Assembly: GCA_963822825.1 (NCBI GenBank)
Contig: CAWGIW010000013.1
Location: 186,001 to 250,000, forward strand
Reading direction: 5' to 3'
Source: JAWWPY01 sp963822825
GTDB taxonomy: Bacteria > Actinomycetota > Actinomycetes > Streptosporangiales > Streptosporangiaceae
Length of the DNA: 64,000 nucleotides
In this document: positions 49,022 through 57,863 of the stretch, piece after piece
Layout of the letters: each line of letters opens with the position of its first letter
How positions within the stretch are numbered: the first letter of the stretch is position 1
Position numbers and translations under genes: made by a program
Notes under the pieces: generated by a model
What the model saw: the letters and a program-made list of their open reading frames with translations, nothing else
Told to the model about the DNA's origin: nothing
Databases searched by the model: none

Positions 49022-51190
49022 ATGATTCATATGGCCGGGACGATGGAGCGCAAGCGGGTCTCCGCGACGCGCGCCGGGCTGGCCTCGGCGACCGGGCCGC
49101 CAGAGCACGCCATCATCGAGCTGACTCGGACCGGCGTCGTGAGCAGCTTGAATCCGGCCGCGGAACTCCTCTACGGTTACCTGGCGGTCGAACTCGCCGG
49201 CCGCGGGGTGGACGTGCTCTGCCCGCCCGAGCGGCGAGCGGTGGAAGCAGAGATCCTGCGGCAGATCATCGCGGAAGCGCGGACAGAGCGGTACGAGGCA
49301 GACCGGGTCCGCAAGGACGGGACGGTGGTCACGGTCTCGCTGACCGCGGCACCGATCGTTGACCCGGCGGGCGCCCTCGTCGGCATAACGACGGTGTCGT
49401 GGCAGGTCAGCCGGGAGCGGGACCCAGAGGGCCAGGCTGAGGCGGGCAACGGCGCCGATTGGCGCGACGCCCGCGACGTCCTGGAGCGCCGCGAGGTGAC
49501 GGCGGACACCGAGCGGCGCGACGCCCGGGACCTTCTGGAACAGCACGAGGTGACGGCGGACACCGAGCGGCGCGACGCCCGCGACGTCCTGGAACAAGAC
49601 GAGGTCACCGCCGACACCGAGCGGCGCGACGCCCGCGACGTCCTGGAACAAGACGAGGTCACCGCCGACACCGAGCGGCGCGACGCCCGCGACGTCCTGG
49701 AACAAGACGAGGTCACCGCCGACACCGAGCGGCGCGACGCCCGCGACGTCCTGGAACAAGACGAGGTCACCGCCGACACCGAGCGGCGCGACGCCCGCGA
49801 CGTCCTGGAACAAGACGAGGTCACCGCCGACACCGAGCGGCGCGACGCCCGCGACGTCCTGGAACAGCACGAGGTCACCGCCGACACCGAGCGGCGCGAC
49901 GCCCGCGACGTCCTGGAACAGCACGAGGTCACCGCCGACACCGAGCGGCGCGATGCCCGCGATGCCCGGGAGCGGAAGGACCAATTGCAGGCGCAGCAGG
50001 CGCAGCGCCTGGAGAGCCTCGGCCAGCTGGCCGGCGGGGTCGCGCACGACTTCAACAATCTCCTGGCCGTGATCCTCAACTACGTGTCCTTCGTCTCCGA
50101 AGAACTCGCGGCCGCGGCCGGCCCGGACGCGGCCCAGCACCTGGAAACGGCCAGCGCCGACCTCGTGCAGGTCAAGCTGGCCGCCGAACGGGCGGCCCGG
50201 CTGACCCGCCAGCTGCTCGCGTTCGCCCGCCGGGAAGTGGTGCGGCCGCAGGTCCTCGACCTCGACAAGGTCATCACCGCAGTGGAGGAAATGCTGCGCC
50301 GGACCCTAGGTGAGCATGTCGAGCTGGTCACGTCGCTGGCCGGCGGCCTGTGGCCGGTCCTGGCCGATCCCGGTCAGGTGGAGCAGGTGCTCGTGAACCT
50401 CGCGGTCAATGCCCGCGATGCCATGCCCGCTGGCGGCACGCTGACCATCGATACGAGCAACATCATCGTGGATGCCGAAACCGTCGCGGGAGGATCGAAG
50501 GCGCGGCAGGGGCGAAACGTGCGGCTGCGGGTCAGCGACACCGGCACGGGAATGACCGCCGATGTTATCGAGCACGTGTTCGAGCCGTTCTTCACCACCA
50601 AGGCGGAGGGTGCTGGAACTGGGCTGGGCCTGGCCACCGTCTACGGGATCCTTTACCAGGCCGAGGGCCACATCCGGATCTACTCAGAGCCCGGCACCGG
50701 CACGACCTTCACGATCATGCTGCCGGTCACCGCGGAGGCCGCCGTTCCGGTGGCGAAAGCCAAGCCCTACCAGCACACGCCCACCGGGGAGACGGTCCTC
50801 GTGGTCGAGGACGAGCCAGCCTTGCGCGAGGTAACCAGGCGGATCTTGACCCGCAACGGCTACCAGGTGATCACCGCCGCGAACGGGCCTGACGCTCTCG
50901 CCATAGCGCGCGACCATACGGGCGAGATCCATCTGCTCGTGACCGATGTCGTCATGCCGCAGATGCTCGGCAAGGAAGTGGCGGAGAGAATGCGGGCCGT
51001 CAAGCCTGGCATCGAGGTGCTCTTTATGTCCGGCTACGCCCGGCCCGTCCTGGCCGCCCAGGGCCGGCTGGATCCGAGCGTGGCCCTCGTCGAGAAGCCG
51101 TTCTCCGAGGCTGACCTGATGGCCATGGCCGGACAGGTGCTCAACGGCCACTTCCATGGGCTCCGGACCAGCGGCGTCCCCGCCGACTAG
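49022..51190 (+). CDS. PAS hybrid sensor histidine kinase with an 18-residue repeat helix
   Basis: A 722-residue soluble hybrid kinase. A PAS domain occupies residues 25-130 (IIELTRTGVVSSLNPAAELLYGY; RKDGTVVTVSLTAAPI). Residues 152-313 are nine tandem copies of an 18-residue unit, consensus DVLEQDEVTADTERRDAR. The kinase core has the phosphoacceptor His 342 in LGQLAGGVAHDFNNLLAV, the N-box NLAVNARDAMP, G1 VSDTGTGM, the F-box and G2 GAGTGLGLATVYGI. The C-terminal receiver starts TVLVVEDEPALREV, with phosphoryl Asp 642 in LLVTDVVMP and Lys in EKPF. No membrane segments are seen. The repeat probably forms a long charged helix that transmits the PAS signal. Confidence 0.92.
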   Translation: MIHMAGTMERKRVSATRAGLASATGPPEHAIIELTRTGVVSSLNPAAELLYGYLAVELAGRGVDVLCPPERRAVEAEILRQIIAEARTERYEADRVRKDGTVVTVSLTAAPIVDPAGALVGITTVSWQVSRERDPEGQAEAGNGADWRDARDVLERREVTADTERRDARDLLEQHEVTADTERRDARDVLEQDEVTADTERRDARDVLEQDEVTADTERRDARDVLEQDEVTADTERRDARDVLEQDEVTADTERRDARDVLEQDEVTADTERRDARDVLEQHEVTADTERRDARDVLEQHEVTADTERRDARDARERKDQLQAQQAQRLESLGQLAGGVAHDFNNLLAVILNYVSFVSEELAAAAGPDAAQHLETASADLVQVKLAAERAARLTRQLLAFARREVVRPQVLDLDKVITAVEEMLRRTLGEHVELVTSLAGGLWPVLADPGQVEQVLVNLAVNARDAMPAGGTLTIDTSNIIVDAETVAGGSKARQGRNVRLRVSDTGTGMTADVIEHVFEPFFTTKAEGAGTGLGLATVYGILYQAEGHIRIYSEPGTGTTFTIMLPVTAEAAVPVAKAKPYQHTPTGETVLVVEDEPALREVTRRILTRNGYQVITAANGPDALAIARDHTGEIHLLVTDVVMPQMLGKEVAERMRAVKPGIEVLFMSGYARPVLAAQGRLDPSVALVEKPFSEADLMAMAGQVLNGHFHGLRTSGVPAD
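49475..49960 (+). repeat. Nine tandem 54-base repeats inside the histidine kinase gene
   Basis: Nine in-frame copies of 54 bases each encode DVLEQDEVTADTERRDAR or close variants. Copy 1 has ERRE, copy 2 DLLEQHE, copies 3-7 are DVLEQDE and nearly identical in DNA, copies 8-9 are DVLEQHE. Near-identity of the central copies points to recent unequal exchange. The antisense frame is open too, but encodes nothing recognised. Confidence 0.95.
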
Positions 51191-51224
51191 GGACATGCCC
51201 TGGCGGGGGCTGTCGCCCGCGCTT

Positions 51225-51968
51225 TCACGGGGTCTGGAAGTGGTAGCCCTCGTCCAGAAGCCGGGGCAGGACGATGCGCAGCGCCGCCACCGTCTGGGCT
51301 CGGTTGCCGCCGCCGTCGTGCTCCAGGATGATCGATCCCGGCCTGGTGTGATACAGGATGTTGTCCACGATGCTGGTCACACCCGGCCGCGCCCAGTCGC
51401 GGGGGTCGACCGACCAGTCCAGCGGGAGCATTCTCATCTGCTCACATTGCGTGATCACGGCCGGCGACCAGGCCCCGTAGGGGGCACGGAACAGGGCCGG
51501 CTGCACGCCGGTCGCCGCGTGAATCGCCTCGCAGCCGCGGCCGAGTTCGCTGTGCACGCCCTGGGGCGACAGGCGGGCGAGGTCGGCGTGCGTCCATGTG
51601 TGATTGGCGATCCGGTGACCAGCCTCCGCGACCTTACGGGCCAAATGCGGGTAGCGGGCTACATTGACGCCGATCATGGAGAACGTGGCGGGCACCCGGT
51701 AAATGCGCAGCAGGCGCAGTATCTGCGGGGTGTACACGGGGTCAGGGCCGTCGTCGATGGTCAGCGCGATCGCCTTGTCGACGTCGTTGACGTAATACAG
51801 CGGCCGGCTGAGCGGATAGGACGGGCCGGGCGGAACCGGAGGGAGGGCCTGGGGCGGCCGCGGGGGGTGCGGGATGGGCGGCAACGGCATGCCGATGAGC
51901 GCGATGCCGCCGACCGCCACCAGCGCCCGGCGTCTCGTGACGAGGTCGGGAGGAGGAAGATCATCCAT
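51225..51968 (-). CDS. Secreted polysaccharide deacetylase (NodB homology, carbohydrate esterase 4)
   Basis: A 247-residue protein. The N-terminus TRRRALVAVGGIALIG has a twin-Arg-like region before the hydrophobic core, so it is exported or anchored; a Pro-rich linker follows (residues 30-50). The NodB domain carries motif 1 TIDDGPDP (catalytic and metal Asp), motif 2 HTWTH (metal His pair), motif 3 RAPYGAW, and LDWSVDPRDW and IILEHDGGG near the end. It removes acetyl groups from cell-wall or extracellular N-acetylglucosamine polymers. ATG 51968 was chosen over the longer frame. It is convergent with the histidine kinase gene. Confidence 0.88.
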   Translation of the reverse strand: MDDLPPPDLVTRRRALVAVGGIALIGMPLPPIPHPPRPPQALPPVPPGPSYPLSRPLYYVNDVDKAIALTIDDGPDPVYTPQILRLLRIYRVPATFSMIGVNVARYPHLARKVAEAGHRIANHTWTHADLARLSPQGVHSELGRGCEAIHAATGVQPALFRAPYGAWSPAVITQCEQMRMLPLDWSVDPRDWARPGVTSIVDNILYHTRPGSIILEHDGGGNRAQTVAALRIVLPRLLDEGYHFQTP

Positions 51969-52161
51969 GGCTGCGCCCCCGGCGTGGTCTGTGGCCCCAC
52001 AGCAGTATGGACGGATACGGCGCACTGTGTCGGCTATCCGCGCTATCCGGGTTATCGGGCCGCAAATGTTCACCGTTACGAAGTAGATCCGCGCCGGACC
52101 GGGCGGGCGGCACCCATTCCGGGCCTTTGTGTGCCTGACTCATCAGGGCTGGTAGGCCACA

Positions 52162-52923
52162 ATGAGGCACGTGCATATCCTGGAAGCTGGCGTCCTGCTC
52201 ACCGAACCCCTCGCGCCTTATGCGCTGGTTGACCGGACGCGAGCGGGGGGCGGGCCCTGGGTGATGGCGCACATGGTCGGTGGCCTGGACGGTTCCGCGG
52301 CCATCGGGGGCCGGGTTGGCGAGCTGTCGACCGCGCCCGACGCGGAACTGTTCATCCTGATGCGCGCGCTCGCCGACGTCGTGCTGGTCGGGGCCGAGAC
52401 GGTACGCCGGGAGAGATACGGCATCGTCCGCCTGCCCCAGGAGCAGATCGCCGCCCGGCGCGCGGCCGGCCGGCCGGGCACGCCGCCGCTGGCCGTGGTG
52501 ACACGCTCGCTGGACCTCGACTGGTCCGCTAGGGCCTTCGCCGACGCACCGCCGGAGAGCCGGACGCTGGTGATCACGTGTAAGGCCGCCGACGCCACGC
52601 GGCTCGAGCGCGCCCGGGGGGTGGCCGACGTCGTCATCGCCGGCCAGGACCGGGTGGATCCGGAACAGGCCGTGACGCGGCTGTCCGAGCTGGGTCACCA
52701 CGTGGTGCTGTGCGAGGGCGGCCCCACCTGGCTGGGTGAGCTCGTCTCGGCCGGCCGTCTCGACGAGCTATGCCTCACCATCGCCCCGGTGATGGGCGGA
52801 GATCCCCTGCCGGTCTCGATCTCCCCGCCCGGCGCGCCGTTGCGGCACTTCGCCCTGCGTCATGTCATCCGCGACGGTGACACGCTGTTCCTTCGCTATG
52901 AACGAGGCCGTGATGACCGGTAA
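52162..52923 (+). CDS. RibD C-terminal-like reductase (pyrimidine reductase family)
   Basis: A 253-residue dihydrofolate-reductase-fold protein. Landmarks are VMAHMVGGLDGSAAIGGRVGELSTAPDAELFILMRALADVVLVGAETVRRERYG (about residues 33-87) and VVLCEGGPTWLGELVSAGRLDELCLTIAPVMGG (about 175-207), as in actinobacterial pyrimidine reductases related to RibD. It should use NADPH. Because it is a stand-alone copy next to a flavin reductase and outside a rib operon, a secondary-metabolite or alternative substrate is possible. Confidence 0.83.
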   Translation: MRHVHILEAGVLLTEPLAPYALVDRTRAGGGPWVMAHMVGGLDGSAAIGGRVGELSTAPDAELFILMRALADVVLVGAETVRRERYGIVRLPQEQIAARRAAGRPGTPPLAVVTRSLDLDWSARAFADAPPESRTLVITCKAADATRLERARGVADVVIAGQDRVDPEQAVTRLSELGHHVVLCEGGPTWLGELVSAGRLDELCLTIAPVMGGDPLPVSISPPGAPLRHFALRHVIRDGDTLFLRYERGRDDR

Positions 52924-53446
52924 CGCGTTCGCCACCATCATGTCGTCCCTGGATACCCCACTGATCGTGGTCACCACGGCCGAAGCCCAGGAACAGGCGG
53001 GCTGCCTGGTGGGGTTCCACAGCCAGTCCAGCATCGAGCCTGCCCGGTACTGCGTGTGGCTGTCCAAGGCGAACTACACCTACCGGGTGGCGCTGCGATC
53101 CACTCACCTGGCCATCCACTTTCTCACCTCGCTCGACCTCTCGCTGGCGGAACTATTCGGGACCCAGACCGGCGACCGCACCGACAAGTTCGCCGGCCTG
53201 CCGGTGAGTCCGGGACCCGGCGGCGCGCCGGTACTGCGGCAGTGCCCCAACTGGCTTGCCGTCCGGCGGACCACCCTGCTCGATGAGGGCGGGGACCATG
53301 TGTGTGTGGTTACTGAACCTGTCGCCGGGCACACCGGCGGGCCGTTCGAGCCGCTTCGGCTCTCTCACGCCGGCCACCTCGCGCCAGGACACGGCAGCAA
53401 GGAACGCCCCAATCCGCCCTCCGAGCGGGCCGCGCCGCAACCGTAG
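52898..53446 (+). CDS. Flavin reductase family protein
   Basis: A 182-residue protein overlapping the previous gene by 26 bases. It has FATIMSSLDTPLIVVTTAEAQEQAGCLVGFHSQSSIEPARYCVWLSKANYTYRVALRSTHLAIHFL, which matches the FMN-binding split-barrel of flavin reductase-like proteins. The last 20 residues are disordered. ATG 52898 or 52913 can start it. The overlap couples it to the RibD-like reductase, with which it may share a flavin-related or redox step. Confidence 0.8.
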   Translation: MNEAVMTGNAFATIMSSLDTPLIVVTTAEAQEQAGCLVGFHSQSSIEPARYCVWLSKANYTYRVALRSTHLAIHFLTSLDLSLAELFGTQTGDRTDKFAGLPVSPGPGGAPVLRQCPNWLAVRRTTLLDEGGDHVCVVTEPVAGHTGGPFEPLRLSHAGHLAPGHGSKERPNPPSERAAPQP

Positions 53447-53599
53447 GCAACGCGGACGACGGCAGGGGGGGCCACGGGGCACTTTCGAGACCACGGGGCA
53501 CGTTTGGGCACCCGGCTGACGGAAAGCAGTCAACCCTGATCACGTGGAAGGACCGTTGGCCGCCCCACGGAGGCCGCATCCAGACAAGGACGGGTCACG

Positions 53600-54595
53600 A
53601 TGGCCAGCACCGCCGAGAACACCAGCGGGCAGAAACGCAGCGGGAGACGTCCCGAAGGGCCGCCGCACCCCCGCAAGGGGTCGCTGGGGCAGACGGTCAA
53701 GCGCACGATGACCGAGTTTTCCGAAGACAACCTCACCGACCGCGCCGCCGCGCTGACCTACTACGCGGTGCTTTCGATCTTTCCCGCGCTGGTGGCGATG
53801 ATCGCCCTGGTCGGGTTGGTCGCCAACCCGCGCACGATCACCAGGGAACTGACCAAGCTCGTCAGCTCTATCGGGCCGGCCTCAGCGGCCCAGACGTTCA
53901 GGGAGCCGATCGCGAGCCTGGCCAAGGGCAGCAGCGCCACGGGCATCCTGCTGATCATCGGCGTCGCCGCGGCGCTGTGGACGGCTTCGGGCTACGTCGG
54001 GGCGTTCATGCGGGCTTCCAACACCATCTACGAGGTGGAAGAGGGCCGCTCGTTGGTCAAGCGGCGCCCTCTGCAGATGCTGGTGACCCTCGTCCTCGTG
54101 GTGCTTCTCGCCCTCGTTCTGGTGGCTATCGTCCTGACCGGGCCGATCGCCCGGGCGGTCGGATCGGCGGTCGGCCTGGGCGGCGCGGCGGTGACCGTCT
54201 GGGACTTCGCCAAATGGCCAGTCCTCCTCATCGTCGTCACCTTCATGATCGCTGTGCTCTATTACACCTCGCCGAACGCCAGGCTCAGGGGATTCAAATC
54301 GATCATTCCCGGCAGCCTGCTCGCCGTGGCCGTGTCGCTGCTGGCCTCGGCCGGGTTCGCGTTCTACGTCGCCAACTTTGGCTCCTACAACAAGACCTAC
54401 GGGAGCCTGGGCGCAGTCATCGTCCTGCTCGTCTGGCTGTGGATTACCAACGTCGCGATCCTCCTCGGGGCCGAAGTCAACGCCGAGCGCGAGCGAAGCC
54501 GGGAACTCAGGGACGGAACTCCCGGCGCCGAACGCGAGCTTCAGCTCGAGGAGCGCTCAGCGCCCAAGCCGAAGAAACGGGCGCGCACCGCGTAG
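53600..54595 (+). CDS. YihY/virulence factor BrkB family membrane protein
   Basis: A 331-residue membrane protein with six helices. The family block LTDRAAALTYYAVLSIFPALVAMIALVGL lies at about residues 48-76, ASGYVGAFMRASNTIYEVEEGR near 132-153, and YGSLGAVIVLLVWLWITNVAILLGAEVNAE near 268-297, all hallmarks of YihY/BrkB. The N- and C-terminal tails are charged and cytosolic. The family is widely conserved but its molecular role is not settled. It is convergent with the acetolactate-synthase-like gene. Confidence 0.9.
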   Translation: MASTAENTSGQKRSGRRPEGPPHPRKGSLGQTVKRTMTEFSEDNLTDRAAALTYYAVLSIFPALVAMIALVGLVANPRTITRELTKLVSSIGPASAAQTFREPIASLAKGSSATGILLIIGVAAALWTASGYVGAFMRASNTIYEVEEGRSLVKRRPLQMLVTLVLVVLLALVLVAIVLTGPIARAVGSAVGLGGAAVTVWDFAKWPVLLIVVTFMIAVLYYTSPNARLRGFKSIIPGSLLAVAVSLLASAGFAFYVANFGSYNKTYGSLGAVIVLLVWLWITNVAILLGAEVNAERERSRELRDGTPGAERELQLEERSAPKPKKRARTA

Positions 54596-54607
54596 GTCCC
54601 AGCTCGG

Positions 54608-56266
54608 TCAGAACGGTCCGGACAGTTCGCCGAGGGCGTCGGTGAGCCGCAGGTTCTCCGTGTAGTCCACGGGGCAGGCGATGACCGACACGGTATCGGC
54701 GGCCAAGGCCTCGGTGAGGCTGGGCAGCAGGTCACCAGCCGACCGCACCTGGTAGCCCCGGGCCCCGAAGCTCTCGGCGTAGGCCACGAAGTCGGGGTTC
54801 GAGAAGCTGATGGCCACGTCGTGGCCGAGTTCCAGGTCCATCTTCCACTTGATCAGTCCGTAGGCGTCGTCCTGCCAGATCAGCACGGTCAGCGGGACGC
54901 GCTCCCGCGCGGCTGTCTCGATCTCCTGTGAGTTCATGAGAAACGCCCCGTCGCCCATCGCGGCCAGCACCCGGCGGCCGGGCGCGGCGAGCTTGGCCCC
55001 GATGGCCCCGGGGAGGGCGAAGGCCATGGTGGACAGCCCGTTCGAGACCAGGCAGGTGTTGGGCTCGTAGGTGGGATACAGCCGGGCCATCCACATCTTC
55101 ACCGCGCCGGTGTCGGCCAGGACGATGTCGCGGCGCCCCAGCGCCGCCCTGATGTCGGCGACGATCCGCTGGGGCCGGACCGGGAAGCTGTCGTCCGTGC
55201 CGCCGCGCGCCAGCTCGCCGGCCAGCAGCTGGCGGATTTTCTGGCCGCTCGTACCCAGATCGAACCGGCGGCTGGTGGCGGCGGCCAGGGCGTCCAGGGT
55301 CCGGCTGATGTCGGCCTGGACGCCGACTTCCACGTTGTACCGGGCGTCCACCTCGGCCGGGATGCGGCTGAGGTGCAGGATCGTCTTGTCGCCGTCCGGG
55401 TTGATCCGCGCCGGATCGAACTCCTGGAGCTCGTAGCCCACGCTGACGATCACGTCCGCCTCGTCGAAACCAAAGTTGACGTAGTCATGGCGCATGAACC
55501 CCACCGCGCCGAGGGCGTGCGGGTGGTCGTCAGGGAACACGCCCTTGCCGTGAAAGGTGGTGGCGACCGGCAGGCTGAGCTGCTCGGAGAAGCGCCCCAG
55601 GGCAGCCCCCGCGCCCGCCCGCGCCGCTCCGTGCCCGGCCAGGACGATGGGCCGCCGGGCCCCATTGAGCACCGCCGCGGCCCGCTCGATCTGCGACGCC
55701 GAGGGCTCGTCCGGCCGCGGGACATTGAGGTCGAGGGGGGTCAGCCCGTCCGGCGCGGGCATGGCCTCGATGTCCTCGGGCACGGCCAGGTACACGGCGC
55801 CGGGGCGTTCGGTCTGCGCCAGCTTGAACGCCTTGCGGACCATCTCGGGGACCGCCTCTGGGGTAAGGACCAGGTCCGCCCACTTGGTCACCGGGGAGAA
55901 CATCGACACCAGGTCGATGCTCTGGTGCGACTCCTTGTAGATCCGGTTCAGCCCGACCTGGGCCGAGAAGGCCACCACCGGCGTGCTGTTGGTGGTGGCG
56001 TCGGCCGTCCCGAGGAGGAGATTGATGGCACCCGGGCCGAGGGTCGCCGAGCAGACGCCGGCCCGGCCGGTCAGCCGGCCGAAGATTTCAGCCATGAACG
56101 ACGCCGCCTGCTCGTGGCGGACCAGGACGTACCGGATGGACGACCGGGCCAGGGCGTCGGTGAAGTGAATGTTCTCCTCGCCGGGGATGCCGAACACGCA
56201 CGTGACGCCCTCATGCTCCAGGCAACGGACGAGCAGGTCCGCGATGCGCCGCTGATCCACAGGCAC
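54608..56266 (-). CDS. Acetolactate synthase large subunit-like ThDP enzyme
   Basis: A 552-residue thiamine-diphosphate enzyme. The PYR domain starts QRRIADLLVRCLEHEGVTCVFGIPGEENIHFTDAL with the catalytic Glu in VRHEQAASFMAEIFGRLTGRAGVCSATLGPGAINLL. The central domain has RPIVLAGHGAARAG. The PP domain has the GDG start of the metal-binding motif (AMGDGAFLMNSQEIETAARERVPLTVLIWQDDAYGLIKWKMD), but QDD replaces the usual asparagine-containing NDN/NN triplet. It condenses two pyruvates or related acids; FAD dependence is unclear. GTG 56266 was chosen because homology starts there. No small subunit is adjacent, so a catabolic or alternative role is possible. Confidence 0.85.
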   Translation of the reverse strand: MPVDQRRIADLLVRCLEHEGVTCVFGIPGEENIHFTDALARSSIRYVLVRHEQAASFMAEIFGRLTGRAGVCSATLGPGAINLLLGTADATTNSTPVVAFSAQVGLNRIYKESHQSIDLVSMFSPVTKWADLVLTPEAVPEMVRKAFKLAQTERPGAVYLAVPEDIEAMPAPDGLTPLDLNVPRPDEPSASQIERAAAVLNGARRPIVLAGHGAARAGAGAALGRFSEQLSLPVATTFHGKGVFPDDHPHALGAVGFMRHDYVNFGFDEADVIVSVGYELQEFDPARINPDGDKTILHLSRIPAEVDARYNVEVGVQADISRTLDALAAATSRRFDLGTSGQKIRQLLAGELARGGTDDSFPVRPQRIVADIRAALGRRDIVLADTGAVKMWMARLYPTYEPNTCLVSNGLSTMAFALPGAIGAKLAAPGRRVLAAMGDGAFLMNSQEIETAARERVPLTVLIWQDDAYGLIKWKMDLELGHDVAISFSNPDFVAYAESFGARGYQVRSAGDLLPSLTEALAADTVSVIACPVDYTENLRLTDALGELSGPF

Positions 56267-56418
56267 ACCGGGAGCGTACCGGAACCTCCGGCGCAGGCGT
56301 CCGCAGGCAGAGGCCGTCCATGGCTCGCACCAGCTCCGGGCGATCGCCTGGCGGGCGGGCGGATTTTCGCGGCGCGCCACATGGAGCATTTGACCGGGTT
56401 GTCCTACACTCGTCGCCC

Positions 56419-56640
56419 ATGAATAGAAACTCAGGCATCGGTCTTATGTCATTCGGAATCGTGCTGGTGGTCATTGGAGCCATCCTGAGGCTCGCCGTCA
56501 AGGTGCACAGTTCCGGATTCAACGTCCACAAGGTCGGCGATGCGCTGCTTCTCGTCGGGGTCATTCTCGTCGTCGTGAGCCTGGCCGTCATCGCGAGGGG
56601 GTCGAGGAGCCGGGGCACGACCCGGACCGAAGCCCGCTAA
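56419..56640 (+). CDS. DUF6458 family small membrane protein
   Basis: A 73-residue protein with two hydrophobic helices: GIGLMSFGIVLVVIGAILRLAVKV (about residues 6-29) and VGDALLLVGVILVVVSLAVIA (about 39-59), and a basic Arg-rich tail. It fits the DUF6458 pattern common in actinobacteria. It is transcribed divergently from the acetolactate-synthase-like gene. Function unknown. Confidence 0.7.
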   Translation: MNRNSGIGLMSFGIVLVVIGAILRLAVKVHSSGFNVHKVGDALLLVGVILVVVSLAVIARGSRSRGTTRTEAR

Positions 56641-56730
56641 ATCCCCCCAGGTCAGCAGCGGACGCACCGCCACGCGGCCGAGCGGGAGCAAAAGCTGGCG
56701 ATCGTTTTGGAATGATCGTTAATTTGACCT

Positions 56731-57573
56731 TTACCGAGCGGGTGCTACGTTCCCCCAGCCCGCCGGGGACGGAAGGGCGGCCAGCAGCGCCCGGGTCCAG
56801 TCGCGGTAACCGGCCTGGCTGGGATGAAAAGAATCGGACGCGAACTTCCCGGTCCAGGGCGGCAGGAAGTGGGCGGACACCTCGGCGACCGGCAGGCCGC
56901 GCGCCCGGGCCGCCTCGTGCAAGGTCCGGTTGATCCGCCTGACGTAGGGCACGCTGACCCGGCTGATGACCCCCCAGAGCCCGGTCGGCAACGGCAGGTC
57001 GAGGATGACCGTCTCCTCGGGAAGGGCGCCGACCAGGGCGCGCAGATCGTCGAACAGCCTCGACGGCGTGGTGTACAGGATGTCGTTGACACCGATCCCG
57101 CAGGTCACGAGGTCGGGCGCGGTCGGCAGCCGGGGCAGCTGGTCCAGCCGCACGTCACGGATCAGCGCGCCGGACGTGGACAGGTTGAGCACGCGCCACC
57201 GCTGCCCGGTCCGCCGCCGCAGTTCGGCCAGGACCTGGCCGACGTACCCGCCGTCCGGGCTGGACGCACCGAGCCCCTGGGCGGTGGAGTCGCCGAGCAC
57301 CACCCAGAGTGGCCCGGTCTCGGTGAGAATCCGGGAGTTGTGCACCTGCCAGTGACTCGCGAAAGCGGCGCAGTCCCCACGCATGGCGGCGACACCATCG
57401 GTCCACCGCCCGAGCGGCCCGGCACGCAGTCCCGACCGGTCCGCGACTTGGGTGCGGGTCACGTACGAGGCCGCGTTCGCGAGGATCTCGACCGGCGATC
57501 GGCGCCCAGCGCCGCCGCCCCCCGATAGCGCCAGCATCCAGGCGGGACGTGACACAGCGGGTGTTCGGTGCAT
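56731..57573 (-). CDS. SGNH/GDSL hydrolase
   Basis: About 280 residues from ATG 57573 (MHRTPAVSRPAW); ATG 57642 would add 23. Block I is LWVVLGDSTAQGLGASSPDGGYV with the nucleophile Ser in GDS, block III is CGIGVNDILYTTPS (GxND), and block V is DSFHPSQAGYRDW with the catalytic Asp and His. Before block I lies a 90-residue N-terminal extension. It is an esterase, lipase or deacylase acting on lipids or carbohydrate esters. It has no clear signal peptide. The next gene upstream is the molybdenum hydroxylase locus, transcribed divergently. Confidence 0.85.
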   Translation of the reverse strand: MHRTPAVSRPAWMLALSGGGGAGRRSPVEILANAASYVTRTQVADRSGLRAGPLGRWTDGVAAMRGDCAAFASHWQVHNSRILTETGPLWVVLGDSTAQGLGASSPDGGYVGQVLAELRRRTGQRWRVLNLSTSGALIRDVRLDQLPRLPTAPDLVTCGIGVNDILYTTPSRLFDDLRALVGALPEETVILDLPLPTGLWGVISRVSVPYVRRINRTLHEAARARGLPVAEVSAHFLPPWTGKFASDSFHPSQAGYRDWTRALLAALPSPAGWGNVAPAR

Positions 57574-57863
57574 GCCAGCTCCCCCGGTAACCCGGCTGAT
57601 CGTTGACGCGAGATGAACAAAGATAGGCAAATGGATCGACACAAGTCAACGTGGCGGTGTACGCACCAGCCGCCGGGATGCCATCGGGACGGGGCATAGT
57701 TCGCCGGGCGGCCCGCACGACGAGCCGTTTGACCATCCGAAGCCGGCCCGGCACGATCACCCTTGAGGGCCCGCCGCGGCATCGCGAAGCCGATTCGCGT
57801 ATCCGCGGCGCGCTGACCAGGCGCGCAGGCTGGAACTGGCGGCCCGGAGGGAGCTGATCGGGC

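Noticed and set aside
49475..49960. Tandem 54-base repeats as a CRISPR array
   Set aside because: Copies are contiguous without unique spacers and stay in one coding frame.
48983..50140. Long minus-strand open frame with VAGVAPLGVGGDLVLFQD-type repeats
   Set aside because: It is the exact antisense of the 54-base repeat array in the histidine kinase gene. The plus frame has full PAS, kinase and receiver domains, and the minus frame has no recognised family or ribosome binding site.
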